The notes under the pieces: model-generated
Told to the model about the DNA's origin: nothing
The model's input: the letters and a program-made list of their open reading frames with translations, nothing else
The model's database searches: none
Made by a program: the position numbers and the translations under genes
Source of the DNA: an uncultured Collinsella sp.
GTDB lineage: Bacteria; Actinomycetota; Coriobacteriia; Coriobacteriales; Coriobacteriaceae
DNA length: 16,921 nt
NCBI GenBank assembly: GCA_937934355.1
Contig: CALGZY010000066.1
Span: forward strand, 1 to 16,921
Direction of reading: 5' to 3'
Shown here: positions 4,743 to 13,891 of the stretch, piece after piece
Layout of the letters: each line of letters opens with the position of its first letter
Position numbering within the stretch: position 1 is the stretch's first letter

Positions 4743-6753
4743 CATGACGCTGTTTATCGCATCGCTTGCCGTCTCGTGCATCGGTGCGCTCGCCTCGGTT
4801 CTGCTGATCAAGGCCGATAACGCCGCCAAGACCGCCGGCTGCCTTATCGGCGCCGTCGCCGCGGTGCTTTCGTTTGTGGCTGGTATCCAGGCCGTGCTGG
4901 GCGATGTCACGTCGGTCGACACCATCGTGTTCTTCCCGTTTGCCCATTTCCAGCTGCTGCTCAATCAGCTGTCCGGTCTGTTCGTGGCGCTCATCTCGGT
5001 GCTCGCGTTTGCCGGTTCGATCTACGGTCTCAACTACTTTGATGAGTACCCGGGCAAAAAGGGCCGCGCCGGCTTCTTCTTTAACACCTTCGTGGCGTCC
5101 ATGATGCTCGTCATCACCGCCGACAACGTGTTTTGGTTCTTGGTCGCCTTTGAGCTCATGTCGCTGACCTCGTACTTCCTGGTCGTGATCGAGGAGAACG
5201 AGAACTCCATCCACGGCGGTTGGCTCTACTTTGTGATCGCGCATGTGGGCTTTGTGCTCATCATGGCGAGCTTCCTCACCATGACCAACTTCGCCGGCGG
5301 CTCGTTTGCCTTTGCGGATTTCCGCGCCACGCAGTTTAGCCCCGCGGTCGCATCCGTGTGCTTCGTGCTCGCCTTCTTTGGCTTTGGTGCCAAGGCCGGT
5401 ATCATCCCGCTGCACGGCTGGCTGCCCAAGGCACATCCCGAGGCGCCGTCCAACGTGTCGGCCCTCATGTCCGGCGGCATGATCAAGATCGGTATCTTCG
5501 GTATCCTCAAGGTGGGTCTCGACCTGCTCTCCGCCTCGGGCGTTCAGGTCTGGTGGGGCCTTATGGTCATGGTCTTCGGTGCGATCTCGTCGGTCCTCGG
5601 CGTGGCCTTCGCCCTGCAGGAGCATGACATCAAGCGCCTGCTGGCCTATCACTCCGTCGAGAACATCGGCATCATTCTGCTCGGCGTCGGCGCCTCCATG
5701 GCCGCTATGGCGCTCAACTCGGTCGGCATCGCCGTCCTGGCTCTGATGGCCGCCCTCTACCACACGTTTAACCACGCAATGTTTAAGGGCGAGCTGTTCT
5801 TGGGCGCCGGTGCGCTGCTGTACTCCACGGGTACGCGCAATATGGAGAAGATGGGCGGCCTGTTCCGTCGTATGCCGGCAACGGCCATCTGCTTCCTCGT
5901 TGGCGCGCTTGCCATCTCGGCCATCCCGCCCTTCAACGGCTTTGTGTCCGAGTGGTTTACCTACCAGTCGCTCTTTAACGCCGCCATGCAGGGTGACAAG
6001 GCCGTCATGATCGTGGCCGTGTTCGCTGCCGTCGCACTTGCCATTACCGGCGCGCTGGCCGTCACGTGCTTCGTCAAGGCCTATGGCGTCTCCTTTGCCT
6101 CCGCGCCCCGCTCCGAGGCCGCGGCCAATGCCAAGGAGGTTCCCGCCCCCATGGTGTTTGCGCAGGGCCTGCTCGCGGCCATCTGCGTCGTGCTGGGCAT
6201 TGGCGCTCCCGTGATCGCGCCCGTGCTGGTCGATGTCGCCGCGTCCGTGCTGCATCCGTACGGTGGCGTGTTTGCCGCCGAGGGCATGGAGCTCATGAAC
6301 CAGTACTCCGGCGCTGCCACCTCCACGCCCGCGATCGCCATTGCGCTTGTGGTGCTTGTCGGCCTTGCCTGCGGTTACCGCAAGCTCAAGACCGTCGGCA
6401 AGGTGCAGAAGTCCCAGCCGTGGGCATGCGGCTATGCTCCCAACGAGCATATGCCCGTCGTGGCCACGACCTTTGCCTCCGAGGTGTCCTGGTTTATGCA
6501 GCCGCTCTACACGCTGCGCGACCGCTGCACGGCCGTCTGCTGGTCCATCGCGCACTTCTTCCAGAAGCTCACCGGTGTGGCCGAGGCTGTGGAGCCCGTA
6601 CCCGACAAGGTTCTCGTCGATGCCCCGCATAAGGGTGTCGAGAAGCTCGCCGACCTCGCGACTAAGCTCGAGGGCGGCAACTACAGCATCTATATCTGCT
6701 ACATCGTCGCGGCACTCGTGGTGTTCCTCGTGCTCGCCGTGCAAATGGGTTAA
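4735..6753 (+). CDS. hyfB: Hydrogenase-4 component B, NuoL/antiporter-like membrane subunit
   Basis: A 672-residue integral membrane protein, apparently the same length as E. coli HyfB, homologous to Mrp antiporter subunits and complex I NuoL/M/N. It would form part of the ion-translocating arm. E140 lies in 'FELMSLTSYF', the conserved membrane Glu. K220 is in 'FGAKAGIIPLHGWLPKAHPEAPS' region chemistry and K251 in 'SGGMIKIGIFG', the two Lys positions central to the proposed proton path; H227 is also kept. 'EHDIKRLLAYHSVENIG' is the next signature. The C-terminal half carries several more hydrophobic helices and a 'WACGY' motif before a last helix at the extreme C-terminus. AAGGGAG at about 4719-4725 serves the ATG, which overlaps hyfA by 8 bp. 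Confidence 0.92.
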   Translation: MDSMTLFIASLAVSCIGALASVLLIKADNAAKTAGCLIGAVAAVLSFVAGIQAVLGDVTSVDTIVFFPFAHFQLLLNQLSGLFVALISVLAFAGSIYGLNYFDEYPGKKGRAGFFFNTFVASMMLVITADNVFWFLVAFELMSLTSYFLVVIEENENSIHGGWLYFVIAHVGFVLIMASFLTMTNFAGGSFAFADFRATQFSPAVASVCFVLAFFGFGAKAGIIPLHGWLPKAHPEAPSNVSALMSGGMIKIGIFGILKVGLDLLSASGVQVWWGLMVMVFGAISSVLGVAFALQEHDIKRLLAYHSVENIGIILLGVGASMAAMALNSVGIAVLALMAALYHTFNHAMFKGELFLGAGALLYSTGTRNMEKMGGLFRRMPATAICFLVGALAISAIPPFNGFVSEWFTYQSLFNAAMQGDKAVMIVAVFAAVALAITGALAVTCFVKAYGVSFASAPRSEAAANAKEVPAPMVFAQGLLAAICVVLGIGAPVIAPVLVDVAASVLHPYGGVFAAEGMELMNQYSGAATSTPAIAIALVVLVGLACGYRKLKTVGKVQKSQPWACGYAPNEHMPVVATTFASEVSWFMQPLYTLRDRCTAVCWSIAHFFQKLTGVAEAVEPVPDKVLVDAPHKGVEKLADLATKLEGGNYSIYICYIVAALVVFLVLAVQMG

Positions 6754-6765
6754 GGAGGGGAGAGC

Positions 6766-7692
6766 ATGAACAACATCGTACTTGCCGTTCTGCAGGGCGT
6801 GGTCGTTATGGCCGTCGCGCCTTTCTTCTCCGGTCTCGGCCGCGTGATCCGCGCCAAGATGCACAACCGTCGTGGCCCCAGCATCATGCAGGACTACCGC
6901 GACCTGGCCAAGCTCTTTGCGCGCCCCGAGTCCCAGAGCGAGGACGCGAGCTTTGCGCTGCGCATTATGCCGCCGCTGTTCTTCGCCGTCGCCTTTATGC
7001 TCGCGATGGGTCTGCCGCTCTTTACGGCGCAAAGCCCCATCCCGGTCTTTGGTGACGCCATCACCATCATGTACAGCCTGGCGCTCGCCCGCTTCTTCTT
7101 CGCCCTCTGCGGTGTGGATTCGTCCAACGCCTACGCCGGTATCGGCGGCGTCCGCGAGCTGCTCATGAGCGTGCTCATCGAGCCGTCCATGCTGCTGGCG
7201 CTGTTTGCCGCCGCCCTGGTGTGCGGCTCCACCGACATCGCCACCATGGGTCAGCACATCATGACGGTCGCCGTCGACGCGCCGGTCGCCGTGATCCTCG
7301 CCGGCATCGCCTTTGCGATCGCCTGCTACATGGAACTCGGCAAGCTGCCGTTTGATCAGGCCGAGGCCGAGCAGGAGCTTCAGGAAGGTCCGCTCGCCGA
7401 GCTTTCCGGCCCGTCGCTTGCGATGGCAAAGCTCGCCATGTCCATGAAGCAGGTCCTGGTCGTCGCCTGGTTCTGCGCGATCTTCGTCCCCTGGGGCGAG
7501 CCCGCGACCGTGGGCGCTGCCGCCGTTCTGGGCGCGGTCATCTTCCTGGTGAAGTGCCTGATCGACTTTGTCGTGTGCGGCGTGATCGAGAACTCCTGCT
7601 CGCGCTCGCGTTTTAAGGTGCTTGGCAATCAGACCTGGGCCGTTGTGGGCATCGCCGTTCTGGCGTTTGTCTTCGTGGTCGTAGGCGTGTAG
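6766..7692 (+). CDS. hyfC: Hydrogenase-4 component C, NuoH-like membrane subunit
   Basis: A 308-residue, roughly eight-helix membrane protein of the NuoH/HycD/HyfC family. This subunit anchors the soluble Fe-S/NiFe arm to the membrane and links catalysis to ion movement. The family motif RRGPSIMQDYRDLAKLF is at 35-51 and the acidic loop LPFDQAEAEQELQEG is near residue 195, both facing the HyfI/HyfG side in relatives. The length matches E. coli HyfC (about 320 aa). The Shine-Dalgarno AAGGAGGGG at 6752-6760 overlaps the hyfB stop codon. It is 15 bases before hyfD. Confidence 0.92.
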   Translation: MNNIVLAVLQGVVVMAVAPFFSGLGRVIRAKMHNRRGPSIMQDYRDLAKLFARPESQSEDASFALRIMPPLFFAVAFMLAMGLPLFTAQSPIPVFGDAITIMYSLALARFFFALCGVDSSNAYAGIGGVRELLMSVLIEPSMLLALFAAALVCGSTDIATMGQHIMTVAVDAPVAVILAGIAFAIACYMELGKLPFDQAEAEQELQEGPLAELSGPSLAMAKLAMSMKQVLVVAWFCAIFVPWGEPATVGAAAVLGAVIFLVKCLIDFVVCGVIENSCSRSRFKVLGNQTWAVVGIAVLAFVFVVVGV

Positions 7693-7707
7693 GAGAAGGG
7701 AGAAACA

Positions 7708-9165
7708 ATGTCATTTGCAGTCAGTCTGTCCCTTCTCGGCTTGGTCGCTATCGCGGCCCCGATGGTGGCCTCGGTGCTCGTCGCCCTGTTCCCCCGTCCG
7801 TACGCCAAGTGGTTCAGCGTTTTGGGTGCCGCCGTCTCGACGGTCTGTACCATCGCCCTCGCCGCGAATTTCGCTGGCGCCGGCATGCCCGACACGCAGG
7901 TCCCCCTGATCTCGTTTGGGCAGACCCTCGTTATGGGATTCACCTTCGATCGCATGAGCACGCTGCTCGCGCCCGCCTTTGTGGGTATCGGCCTGCTTGT
8001 CGTGATCTATTCGATTCCCTATATGAGCGAGAATAACCGTGAACATCCCGATGCGCCGCGTCGTCGCTTCTACGCGTACCTCGCGACCTTCATCGGCGCC
8101 ATGGCCGGCCTCGTGTACAGCTCGACCCTTTTGGGCCAGCTCGTGTTCTTTGAGATCACGGGTGCGTGCTCTTGGGGCCTCATTAGCTACTACATGACGC
8201 CTACGGCCAAGAAGGCCGGCATGAAGGCCCTGATCATTACGCATATCGGTGCGCTCGGCCTGTATCTGGGCGCTGCCATCGTGTTTGCCCACACCGGCAC
8301 CTTCGCCATTACCGCGATTGCCGGCCTCGACGCCAAGCTCAAGGCTATCGTCCTTTTGCTCGTGCTGTTTGCGGCCTGGGCCAAGTCCGCACAGGTTCCC
8401 ATGTACATGTGGCTGCCTTCGGCCATGGAGGCGCCGACGCCTGTTTCGGCCTACCTGCATGGTGCCTCGATGGTCAAAGTCGGCGTGTGCGTGTTCGCGC
8501 GTGCACTCGTCTCTGCCGGCGAGATTCCCGAGATCGTGGGCTGGGTTGCCATTATCGACGCCATGGTCACCATGCTCTTTGGTTTCCTTATGTACCTGCC
8601 GCAAAAGGACATGAAGCGTCTGCTGGCCTTCTCCACGATCGCTCAGCTCTCCTATGTGTTCTTTGGTCTGGGCCTTTCGGTCTTTGGCAGCCAGCTGGCC
8701 TTTGATGGCGCCGTGTGCCACATCTTTAACCACGCTTTCGCCAAGACGCTGTTCTTCCTGATCGCCGGTTCGTTCTCCTTTACGCTCGGCACGCGTATGC
8801 TGCCCAAGCTTCGCGGCATCGTAAAGAAGTACCCGATCTCGGGCGTGGGCTTTGGTGTCGCGGCACTCGCCATTGCTGGCGTGCCGCCCATGAACACGTT
8901 CTTCTCGAAGTTCCAGATCATCGCCGGCGGCTTTTCCGTGGGTGCCGGCAACGTCGCGATCCTGGTGCTCGTGTGCATCATGGTCGCCGAGACCGTCGCC
9001 ACCTTCGCCTGGTTCCTCAAGTGGATGGGCTATTGCCTGCCCGGCGAGCCGAGCGAAGAGGTCGCTGCGGGAGCCCCGCTTCCCCGCGCGATGGCGTTCG
9101 TGTTCATCGTGCTCATCATCATGGTTATCGTCAGCGGCCCGCTTTCGGCCAGCTGGATCGGTTAG
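7708..9165 (+). CDS. hyfD: Hydrogenase-4 component D, antiporter-like membrane subunit
   Basis: A 485-residue membrane protein of the Mrp/NuoL-M-N family. HyfD is one of the subunits present in the Hyf (FHL-2) complex and absent from the simpler Hyc (FHL-1) complex, so it marks this cluster as Hyf-type. E149 in 'LVFFEITGACSWGLIS', K226 in 'AAWAKSAQVPMYMWLPSAM' and K257 in 'HGASMVKVGV' keep the charged residues linked to ion translocation. 'EAPTPVSAYLHGA' and 'DMKRLLAFSTIAQLSY' are classic family segments. AGGAGAAGGGAG at 7691-7702 is the ribosome binding site. It is spaced 13 bases from hyfE. Confidence 0.92.
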   Translation: MSFAVSLSLLGLVAIAAPMVASVLVALFPRPYAKWFSVLGAAVSTVCTIALAANFAGAGMPDTQVPLISFGQTLVMGFTFDRMSTLLAPAFVGIGLLVVIYSIPYMSENNREHPDAPRRRFYAYLATFIGAMAGLVYSSTLLGQLVFFEITGACSWGLISYYMTPTAKKAGMKALIITHIGALGLYLGAAIVFAHTGTFAITAIAGLDAKLKAIVLLLVLFAAWAKSAQVPMYMWLPSAMEAPTPVSAYLHGASMVKVGVCVFARALVSAGEIPEIVGWVAIIDAMVTMLFGFLMYLPQKDMKRLLAFSTIAQLSYVFFGLGLSVFGSQLAFDGAVCHIFNHAFAKTLFFLIAGSFSFTLGTRMLPKLRGIVKKYPISGVGFGVAALAIAGVPPMNTFFSKFQIIAGGFSVGAGNVAILVLVCIMVAETVATFAWFLKWMGYCLPGEPSEEVAAGAPLPRAMAFVFIVLIIMVIVSGPLSASWIG

Positions 9166-9178
9166 GAGGTAGAACGAC

Positions 9179-9832
9179 ATGGGTTATTCGATCGTCAACA
9201 TCCTTGGCGGCCTTCTGATCGTCACGTCCACCATGGTGGTTGTCTCCAAGAACATCAAACATGCCATCAACTGGTATGCGGTGCAGTCGCTGGTGCTCGT
9301 GGGACTGCTCGCTACGCTCGGTGCCACCACCGGTGCGCAGGAGCTGCTTATGTGGGCTGGATCTGCCTTTATCACCAAGGTCGTCCTGGTCCCTTACATC
9401 CTCAACCGCGCATATAAGAAGATGGGCGAGCCGAGCGACGCATCGCTCAAGGCCGGCCTTAAGCCCGCGTGGGCCATTTGCATCATCGCCGTCGAGGTCG
9501 CGATCTGCTTTGCCGTCGTGACGCAGATCAGCCTGCCCACGGCCGAGGTCGCAACGCCTGCGCTCGCTATTAGCTTCGCTCACTTCTTTGTGGGTCTCAC
9601 CTGCATCATCTCGCAGCGCAACATCATGAAGCAGATCTTTGGATACTGCCTTATGGAAAACGGCAGCCATGTGACGCTCGCGCTTTTGGCCCCCACCGCT
9701 CCCGAGATCATCGAGATCGGTATCGCCACCGACGCCATCTTTGCCGTCATCATCATGTCCATCGTCGTGCGTCGCATTTGGGATGACTCCCACTCGCTCG
9801 ATGCGCGCGACCTGTCCGAGCTGAGGGGGTAG
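9179..9832 (+). CDS. hyfE: Hydrogenase-4 component E, NuoK-like membrane subunit
   Basis: A 217-residue membrane protein (E. coli HyfE is about 216). It is a Hyf-specific subunit with partial similarity to NuoK and the MrpC family and is not found in Hyc. About six or seven hydrophobic segments are seen, with the conserved 'HAINWYAVQSLVLVGLL' near the N-terminus and 'KVVLVPYILNRAYKK' at about 74-88. The C-terminus is cytoplasmic-looking and ends in DLSELRG. TAGGAGGT at 9163-9170, overlapping the hyfD stop, is the ribosome binding site. hyfF begins 3 bases after its stop. Confidence 0.9.
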   Translation: MGYSIVNILGGLLIVTSTMVVVSKNIKHAINWYAVQSLVLVGLLATLGATTGAQELLMWAGSAFITKVVLVPYILNRAYKKMGEPSDASLKAGLKPAWAICIIAVEVAICFAVVTQISLPTAEVATPALAISFAHFFVGLTCIISQRNIMKQIFGYCLMENGSHVTLALLAPTAPEIIEIGIATDAIFAVIIMSIVVRRIWDDSHSLDARDLSELRG

Positions 9833-9835
9833 TCC

Positions 9836-11395
9836 ATGGAAACGTTGATTCTCGCCCTGCTCGCGACTCCTTTGGTGTTCTCGCTGGTCATGGCATTTTT
9901 GCCCAAGAACACGTCCTATAACGTGTTTGCCGGTCTCAACCTGGTCTCCGTCGCAGCCGTCCTGGTGCTGTCGATTGTGACGGCCGGTGACGTCCTTATG
10001 AGCGGCGAAACCGCGAGCGCTCTTGGTCTGTGGTTCCACCTCGATTCGCTGGGTGCCATCTTTGTGTTGCTCATCGGCTTTATCGGTTTTCTTACGGGGC
10101 TGTTCTCGCTGCCCTATGTAAAGGCCGATATCGAGGAGGGCTCCATGCCCGCCGAGCGCGCCAAGCAGTATTTTGCGCTGTTTAGCCTGTTTGTGTTCAC
10201 CATGCTGCTCGCGTGCCTGTCCAACAACATGATCCTCACGTGGGCCGCCGTGGAGGCAACCACGCTTTCCACCGTGTTCCTCGTGGGTATCTACAAGAAC
10301 AAGACGGCCCTCGAGGCTTCTTGGAAGTATGCGATGGTCTGCACCGCCGGCGTGGCCTTTGGCCTGTTCGGTACGCTGCTGATCTACGCCAACGCCGCCG
10401 ACGTGATTCCCAACGCCCACGAGGCCGCATTCCTGTCGTGCGTGCTGCCGTATGCCGACCAGTTCGACCCGACGCTCATGCGCCTCGCCTTTGCGTTTAT
10501 CGTGATCGGCTTTGGCACCAAGGCCGGCTTGTTCCCCATGCACACTTGGCTGCCCGATGCCCACTCCCAGGCCCCGAGCCCTGTCTCGGCCCTGCTCTCG
10601 GGTGTTCTGCTTAAGTGCGCCATGCTTGTGATCATGCGCTTCTACGGCTTTACCATCCAGGCCGTGGGCGCCGAGTATCCGCAACTTCTGCTGCTGATCG
10701 TCGGCACGCTGTCCATTTTGGTGGCGGCACTTTCGATGTTTCGCCATGACGACCTCAAGCGCCGCTTTGCGTACTCGTCTGTGGAGAACGTGGGCGTTAT
10801 CGCCCTGTGCCTGGGTATCGGTGGCCCGCTGGGTATCGCCGCGGCCCTGCTGCACTGCGTGTTCCACGGCTTTACCAAGACGCTTGCCTTCTGCGTGTCC
10901 GGCAACATCCAGCACGCCTTTGGCACGCGTAGCCTGGCTAAGATTCAGGGTGTCGTCGAGGTTGCCCCCGCAACCGCCGCGCTCGCCATCTTGGCACTGC
11001 TCGGTCTTGGTGCCTTCCCGCCCTTTGGCATGTTTATCTCCGAGTTCCTGACTTTTGTCGCCGGTGTCACCGCCGGTCCCATGTGGCTGGTCGTCGTGGT
11101 CGCCCTCGGTCTTACCGTGGCCATCTCCGCGCTCACCCGCATCGCACTCAAGTCGGTATTCGGCCATGCGCCCCAGGGCATGGGCAAGCATGAGGCCCCG
11201 GCGCTCATGCTTATCCCCGAAATCATCCTGGCCGTCATGATCTTGTGGTTTGGCATCGCCACCCCGCTGCCCCTCGTGCACGGTGTGGAGACCGCGACCG
11301 GCATTGTGCTCGAGCAGAGCACCGAGGAACTTCACGCGACGCCGATGTACCGCGCTGTGTTCGGTACCGAGACCGCTCAGAGCGAGGTGGAGTAA
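9836..11395 (+). CDS. hyfF: Hydrogenase-4 component F, antiporter-like membrane subunit
   Basis: A 519-residue membrane protein (E. coli HyfF is about 526). It is the third Mrp/NuoL-M-N-like subunit and, like HyfD and HyfE, is specific to Hyf-type complexes. E140 in 'TWAAVEATTLSTVFLV', K229 in 'GFGTKAGLFPMHTWLPDAH' and K260 in 'SGVLLKCAMLV' match the conserved Glu/Lys set. 'HDDLKRRFAYSSVENVGVIA' follows. About 14 hydrophobic helices are expected. The Shine-Dalgarno GAGGGGGT (9823-9830) lies inside the end of hyfE. The stop is 3 bases before the hyfG ATG. Confidence 0.92.
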   Translation: METLILALLATPLVFSLVMAFLPKNTSYNVFAGLNLVSVAAVLVLSIVTAGDVLMSGETASALGLWFHLDSLGAIFVLLIGFIGFLTGLFSLPYVKADIEEGSMPAERAKQYFALFSLFVFTMLLACLSNNMILTWAAVEATTLSTVFLVGIYKNKTALEASWKYAMVCTAGVAFGLFGTLLIYANAADVIPNAHEAAFLSCVLPYADQFDPTLMRLAFAFIVIGFGTKAGLFPMHTWLPDAHSQAPSPVSALLSGVLLKCAMLVIMRFYGFTIQAVGAEYPQLLLLIVGTLSILVAALSMFRHDDLKRRFAYSSVENVGVIALCLGIGGPLGIAAALLHCVFHGFTKTLAFCVSGNIQHAFGTRSLAKIQGVVEVAPATAALAILALLGLGAFPPFGMFISEFLTFVAGVTAGPMWLVVVVALGLTVAISALTRIALKSVFGHAPQGMGKHEAPALMLIPEIILAVMILWFGIATPLPLVHGVETATGIVLEQSTEELHATPMYRAVFGTETAQSEVE

Positions 11396-11398
11396 CGA

Positions 11399-13171
11399 AT
11401 GATTGAAACTGAGAACAAGGTGTATGCCCGTCGCTGCGAGAGCCATGTCGAGGCCCTGCGCCGCGCCGTTCCGGGCTGCATCGAGAAGGTCGAGTGGCAG
11501 TGCGAGGACCAGCTGACGATTACCGTCAAGCAGGACAAGCTGCCCGAGGCCGTCCACTACCTGTACTACGAGCGCTACGGCTGGATTCCCGTGATCATCG
11601 GCAACGATGAGCGCAGCCTGTGCGGCCGTTACGCCGTGTACTATGTCATCTCCATGGAGGGGGAGGACCCCGGTTGGGTGACCGTGCGCACCGAGGTCGA
11701 TCCCGCCAAGATGACGTTCCCGTCCGTGACGCCGTTCGTCCCCGCCTGCGTGTGGGGCGAGCGCGAGCTGCGCGACATGTTCGGTCTGATCCCCGAGGGT
11801 CTGCCCGATCGTCGCCGCCTGGTGCTGCCCGACGATTGGCCCAGCGGCCTGTACCCGCTGCGCAAGGACTCCATGGACTACCGTTTTCGTCCCGCTCCCG
11901 CGAGTGACATGGAAAACTACGAGTTCTTGGCCGATACCAAGGGCAAGGAGACGACGCTCGTCCCCATGGGCCCGTTGCACATTACCTCCGACGAGCCCGG
12001 CCACTTCCGCCTGTTCGTTGAGGGCGAGACGATCGTCGACGCCGACTACCGTCTGTTCTACGTGCACCGCGGTATGGAGAAGGTCGCCGAGACGCGCCTG
12101 AACTATGACGCCGTGACGTTCCTCGCCGACCGCATCTGCGGCATCTGCGGATGCGCCCACTCGGTGGCCTACGCCGAGGCCGTCGAGCGCGCCCAGGGCA
12201 TCCATGTCCCGCCGCGCGCCCAGTACATCCGCGCCATCATGCTCGAGGTCGAGCGCCTGCACTCGCATCTGCTCAACATTGGCCTGGCGTCGCACTACAC
12301 GGGCTTCGACTCCGGCTTCCAGCAGTTCTTCCGCGTCCGCGAGAAGTCCATGGACCTGGCCGAGAAGCTCTCCGGTCACCGCAAGACCTACGGCCTCAAC
12401 GTGATCGGCGGCGTGCGTCGCGATATTTTGGCCGAGCAGAAGCTCTCCACGCTCACGACCATCCACCAGCTGCGCTCCGAGGTTCAAGAGCTCGTCGACG
12501 TCTTGCTCTCCACGCCCAACTTTATCGAGCGTACGAGTGGCATCGGCATCTTGGACCGTAAGATCGCGCGCGACTTCTCGCCGGTCGGCCCGCTCATGCG
12601 CGGCTCGGGCTATGCCCGCGACGTGCGCTTTGACCATCCCTTCGACGGCTACGCCGATCCGGACGTCCAAAAGATGCACGCCGCCACGGCCGACACCTGC
12701 GACGCCTTTGGCCGCACCGCCGTCCGCATCCAGGAGGTCTACGATTCGATCGACATGATCGAGACCATGCTCGAGAACTGCCCGTCGGGCCCCATCCTCA
12801 CCACGGATTGGGAGTACACCCCGCACAAGTACGCCATCGGTGCCACCGAGGCGCCGCGCGGCGAGGATGTGCACTGGGCGATGCTCGGCAACAACCAGAA
12901 GTGCTACCGCTGGCGCGCCAAGGCCGCTACGTACAGCAACTGGCCGGTCCTGCGCTACATGTTCCGCGGCAACACCGTGGGCGATGCGGCGCTGATCGTC
13001 GGCTCGCTCGACCCGTGCTACTCCTGCACCGACCGCGTGACGGTGACCGATGTCGCCGCCAAGCGCGACCACGTGCTCGACAAGGAGCAGTTCGAGAACG
13101 TCTGGCGCGACAAGTCGCCACTTGAGGGCGAGGGCACCATGGCCGCTCCGCTCGATGAGGAGGCGCTCTAA
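11399..13171 (+). CDS. hyfG: Hydrogenase-4 component G, NiFe catalytic large subunit with NuoC-like N-domain
   Basis: A 590-residue fused subunit that makes H2 at a NiFe(CN)2CO site on the cytoplasmic side. Residues 1 to about 165 form the NuoC-like domain, ending near 'LPDDWPSGLYPLRKD'. The rest is the NuoD/HycE-like domain. Nickel ligands are visible as R245-x-C247-x2-C250-x3-H254 in 'DRICGICGCAHS' and C540/C543 in 'DPCYSCTDR'. By analogy with HycE, the HycI protease should cut after R546, removing a 44-residue tail (32 in E. coli HycE). The tail contains 'VTVTDVAAKRDHVL', clearly related to that of HycE. It is slightly longer than E. coli HyfG (about 555). hyfH begins 1 base after its stop. 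Confidence 0.95.
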   Translation: MIETENKVYARRCESHVEALRRAVPGCIEKVEWQCEDQLTITVKQDKLPEAVHYLYYERYGWIPVIIGNDERSLCGRYAVYYVISMEGEDPGWVTVRTEVDPAKMTFPSVTPFVPACVWGERELRDMFGLIPEGLPDRRRLVLPDDWPSGLYPLRKDSMDYRFRPAPASDMENYEFLADTKGKETTLVPMGPLHITSDEPGHFRLFVEGETIVDADYRLFYVHRGMEKVAETRLNYDAVTFLADRICGICGCAHSVAYAEAVERAQGIHVPPRAQYIRAIMLEVERLHSHLLNIGLASHYTGFDSGFQQFFRVREKSMDLAEKLSGHRKTYGLNVIGGVRRDILAEQKLSTLTTIHQLRSEVQELVDVLLSTPNFIERTSGIGILDRKIARDFSPVGPLMRGSGYARDVRFDHPFDGYADPDVQKMHAATADTCDAFGRTAVRIQEVYDSIDMIETMLENCPSGPILTTDWEYTPHKYAIGATEAPRGEDVHWAMLGNNQKCYRWRAKAATYSNWPVLRYMFRGNTVGDAALIVGSLDPCYSCTDRVTVTDVAAKRDHVLDKEQFENVWRDKSPLEGEGTMAAPLDEEAL

Positions 13172-13172
13172 T

Positions 13173-13889
13173 ATGCTGAAGCTTTGGAAGGTTAACGCCA
13201 AGGCCGGCGACGCGACGGTCAAGTACCCGTTTGCGCCGTTTCCCACCAACAAGGACATGCGCGGTAAGCCCGAGCACAACGCCGAGCTCTGCATCGCCTG
13301 CGGTGCCTGCGGCGTGGCGTGCCCGGCCGATGCCATTCGCATGGACACCGACCTTGCGGCCGATACCATCACTTGGTCGATCGACTATGGTCGCTGCATC
13401 TTCTGCGGCCGCTGTGAGGAAGCCTGCCCCATGGAGGCCATCAAACTCACCGAGGAGTTTGAGCTGGCCGTCATGAGCAAGGATGACCTCACCAGCAAGA
13501 GCGTCTATACGCTCGAGCACTGCTCGCGCTGCGGCAAGCCGTTTGCCCCGCACAAGGAGATCGACTACGCCAAGCGCCTGCTGCAAAAGGCCGGCGGCAT
13601 GGAGGCCGAGCAGGCTGCCCGTACCGTCGGTATGTGCCAGGAGTGCAAGCGCGAGCTCGACGCCCTGCGCGCCGCCTCGGCCGTAAAGACCGGCAACGCT
13701 GCCGGCATGGCTGCCAACGAGACGCTTGCGTCCGGCGAGCCCCAGGGCCCCGGCATGGAGTATCTGGGCGGCCACGGCGTGAACCCGGAGTATATCGACC
13801 GCGAGCTCAACCCCGATGCGCCCGAGATTCCCGCCGGTCCGGCGCCGGTCGAGGGCATCATCATGGATTTTGAAACGAAGGAGGAGTAA
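13173..13889 (+). CDS. hyfH: Hydrogenase-4 component H, NuoI-like 2[4Fe-4S] subunit with extended C-terminus
   Basis: A 238-residue Fe-S subunit linking HyfA to HyfI. The start ATG at 13173 gives MLKLWKV, matching the MLKLLK start of E. coli HyfH. C40/43/46/50 and C75/78/81/85 bind two [4Fe-4S] clusters, and 'GRCIFCGRCEEACP' is a family signature. C117/C120 and C155/C158 form a rubredoxin/zinc-ribbon-like set also present in HycF/HyfH. E. coli HyfH and HycF are about 180 aa. Here residues from about 170 to 238 are an additional Gly/Pro/Glu-rich tail without recognisable domain. The Shine-Dalgarno GAGGAGG lies at 13157-13163 in the end of hyfG. The frame is open back to 13050 inside hyfG, but that part is not homologous. 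Confidence 0.92.
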   Translation: MLKLWKVNAKAGDATVKYPFAPFPTNKDMRGKPEHNAELCIACGACGVACPADAIRMDTDLAADTITWSIDYGRCIFCGRCEEACPMEAIKLTEEFELAVMSKDDLTSKSVYTLEHCSRCGKPFAPHKEIDYAKRLLQKAGGMEAEQAARTVGMCQECKRELDALRAASAVKTGNAAGMAANETLASGEPQGPGMEYLGGHGVNPEYIDRELNPDAPEIPAGPAPVEGIIMDFETKEE

Positions 13890-13891
13890 CC

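Noticed and set aside
4606..7257. An 883-codon minus-strand open frame across hyfA-hyfC
   Set aside because: Same cause: a shadow of real plus-strand membrane protein genes, with repetitive charged composition and no plausible start signal.
9131..13372. A 1413-codon open frame on the minus strand across hyfE-hyfH
   Set aside because: It is antisense to four well-conserved hyf genes and arises from the strong GC bias at third codon positions. Its composition is low-complexity (His, Asp, Gly, Arg) and matches no family.
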